NCBI GenBank assembly: GCA_964020105.1
Contig: OZ026535.1
Span: forward strand, 1,240,001-1,304,000
DNA length: 64,000 nucleotides
Direction of reading: 5' to 3'
Origin: G964020105 sp964020105
GTDB lineage: Bacteria > Pseudomonadota > Alphaproteobacteria > WRAU01 > Hepatincolaceae
A program made the translations under genes and the position numbers. The notes below the pieces were generated by a model. The model did not search any database and was not told the DNA's origin. It saw only the letters and a list, made by a program, of their open reading frames with translations. Shown here in pieces: positions 62,739-64,000 of this stretch. The stretch's first letter is position 1; each line of letters begins with the position of its first letter.

Positions 62739-64000
62739 CTAAAATTTCACTTCGAATTTATTACGTAAATAAATTGATATCCAATTAATAAATATTAAAA
62801 AAATCAATAGTAGCATGCTGGCAGCGGATGCTTTTTCTATGTAGCCAACTTCTGGACTATCAGACCATAGCAGTATTTGTACAGGGAATACTACAGCCTT
62901 TGAAGTGATACTTGTAGGAGTATTATTAATAAAAGCAACCATACCAATCATCAAAAGTGGAGCAGTTTCTCCAATTATCCTTGATATACTTAAGATGATT
63001 CCGGTTAGGATTCCTGGAATTGAGCCAGGCAATAGATGGTGAATTATCACCTGTAATTTAGAGGAGCCAAGACCATAGGCGGCTTCTTTTATAGAAGAAG
63101 GGACAGAGGCAAGGGCTATTCTACTAGCAATAATGATTGTTGGCAAAGCCATTAAGGTTAAGACAAAGGATCCAAGCAGTGGGGTTGATCTTGGGATTCC
63201 AAGAAATTGCTGAAATAAAATTAATCCTAACAGCCCAAAAATTATTGATGGCACTGCAGCCAGATTATTAATATTAACATCTATGAAATTAATAAGACGC
63301 CCTTTTGGAGCAAACTCTTGTAGATAGATTGCTGCGCCAACACTAATTATAACTGAAAATAATACTGTTAAAGCTACGGTGTATAAGGAGCCAATAAAGG
63401 CTCCAGCTACGCCTGCTAACTCTGGATATCTTGAGTCTGAGTTATTAAAGAAATTTTTATTAAATTTTTTAATAATCAAGCCTTCTTTTTTAAGTATATC
63501 TAGTGCAGCCGTGGTTTCTTCACTTAATAAACTTCCTGAGCCTAGATAATTTTTTAATAACATATCAAGATTAGAGCTAACTAAAATTTCCATTTTTCTT
63601 GTTGTATCAACAATTGCAGTGCCCTCTGTAACAGCTAAGTTTTTTATATTAATACTTTCTTCTGCGCCAATTAAATCAGGGATATTTATGTTAGAAGTGT
63701 TTTTAATTTTCAACTTAAGAAACAGTTGTTGTAGATTTTCTTCAATTAAAAGATCGTAGTCTGCTTGATGAAGATCTACCTTGTTATTGTTTGCTTGGGA
63801 AAGCAATTTTTTAGAGAAAAGGATATCGATTTTTAAATAATGAGTGTAAAAAGCAGAGTATCCTTTTGAAAATATGGAGTAGAGCAAAAGAAACAACATA
63901 ACTATAGCAAAAGCTATGGACAGCAAACAAGTTAGTTTAAATATTTTTTCTTTAACATGGCGTATAGCTAGATGTTTTTTGGGGGCATAGTCGATTTTAT
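62739..64000 (-). CDS. pstA: Phosphate ABC transporter permease PstA (5' end beyond window)
   Basis: Permease of the Pst importer. The frame is open to the right edge (it reads KIDYAPKKHLAIRHVKEKIF.. before the first membrane segment), so the start lies outside; a TTG at 63926 is not a credible start. After the first membrane segment comes a periplasmic region of about 150 residues (DUF3333-like, typical of alphaproteobacterial PstA), then five membrane segments with the EAA-like loop EAAYGLGSSKLQVIIHHLLPG. At least 420 residues are visible. pstC and pstS are expected beyond the edge. Confidence 0.95.
   Translation of the reverse strand, partial: KIDYAPKKHLAIRHVKEKIFKLTCLLSIAFAIVMLFLLLYSIFSKGYSAFYTHYLKIDILFSKKLLSQANNNKVDLHQADYDLLIEENLQQLFLKLKIKNTSNINIPDLIGAEESINIKNLAVTEGTAIVDTTRKMEILVSSNLDMLLKNYLGSGSLLSEETTAALDILKKEGLIIKKFNKNFFNNSDSRYPELAGVAGAFIGSLYTVALTVLFSVIISVGAAIYLQEFAPKGRLINFIDVNINNLAAVPSIIFGLLGLILFQQFLGIPRSTPLLGSFVLTLMALPTIIIASRIALASVPSSIKEAAYGLGSSKLQVIIHHLLPGSIPGILTGIILSISRIIGETAPLLMIGMVAFINNTPTSITSKAVVFPVQILLWSDSPEVGYIEKASAASMLLLIFLIFINWISIYLRNKFEVKF

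Noticed and set aside
1..64000. tRNA genes, rRNA genes and CRISPR arrays
   Set aside because: No TTCRA-type T-loop with matching acceptor stem was noticed in the intergenic gaps, no rRNA sequence, and no regularly spaced repeats of CRISPR size. A tRNAscan run could still find something missed by eye.

Overview
The window is a 64-kb, gene-dense, AT-rich piece of an alphaproteobacterial chromosome, probably from an obligate or facultative intracellular member of the Rickettsiales/Holosporales type. The evidence is the low GC content, alphaproteobacterial gene neighbourhoods (LppC/rsmI/yraN/gshB, gpsA-tsaD next to Mic60-HemY, sdhCDAB with a separate sdhE, a PstA with a long N-terminal periplasmic part), an SRP RNA directly upstream of dnaX, several broken genes, and tight operons with 1-50 nt overlaps. 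Species is not assignable by eye. Both edges cut genes: the 3' end of grpE on the left and the 5' end of pstA on the right.

Layout. 0-9.8 kb: grpE-dnaK-dnaJ, nth, the gshB/yraN/rsmI block divergent from an LppC-like lipoprotein, YciI and EVE-domain genes, htpX with a very clear sigma70 promoter, and an orphan NarI-like cytochrome b. 9.8-12.2 kb: two tandem secreted GH18 chitinases. 12.3-16.8 kb: mtnN, then fmt-def-recR-ybaB behind a VUT-family transporter with a long basic tail. 17.1-23.9 kb: a complete N-acetylglucosamine PTS and catabolic operon (EIIA, HPr-EI fusion, NagE EIICB, NagB, NagA, plus a PolB-like exonuclease). 23.9-25.6 kb: a small decayed accessory patch. 25.6-33.5 kb: gloB, a chorismate-mutase-like gene, uppP, a YejABEF-type peptide ABC importer and kdsB. 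33.5-39.9 kb: SRP RNA, dnaX, gpsA-tsaD, Mic60-like, HemY-like, an SH3 protein and sdhE. 40.0-44.0 kb: pheS-pheT and an SRPBCC protein. 44.0-45.9 kb: a second accessory patch with nested inverted repeats, 10-bp tandem repeats, an HTH protein carrying a duplicated segment, and fragments of a P-loop, terminase-like gene. 45.9-52.2 kb: sdhCDAB, a Dcu-type C4-dicarboxylate antiporter and aspartase. 52.4-55.8 kb: thrS-infC-rpmI-rplT with a textbook terminator. 56-64 kb: a Lon-related protease, deoB-deoD, a frameshifted lipoprotein gene, and pstA-pstB-phoU.

How the genes work together. The most distinctive theme is amino-sugar use: secreted chitinases could release chito-oligosaccharides, the PTS would import and phosphorylate GlcNAc, and NagA/NagB would deliver fructose-6-phosphate and ammonia. 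PTS and chitinase genes are unusual in intracellular alphaproteobacteria. A second theme is C4-dicarboxylate metabolism: aspartase, a Dcu exchanger and the whole succinate dehydrogenase lie on one strand, with the FAD-insertion factor SdhE elsewhere in the window. Genome reduction is visible as well: hemC/hemD are absent between tsaD and the Mic60-HemY pair, and at least three genes carry frameshifts or stops. KdsB indicates a KDO-containing lipopolysaccharide.
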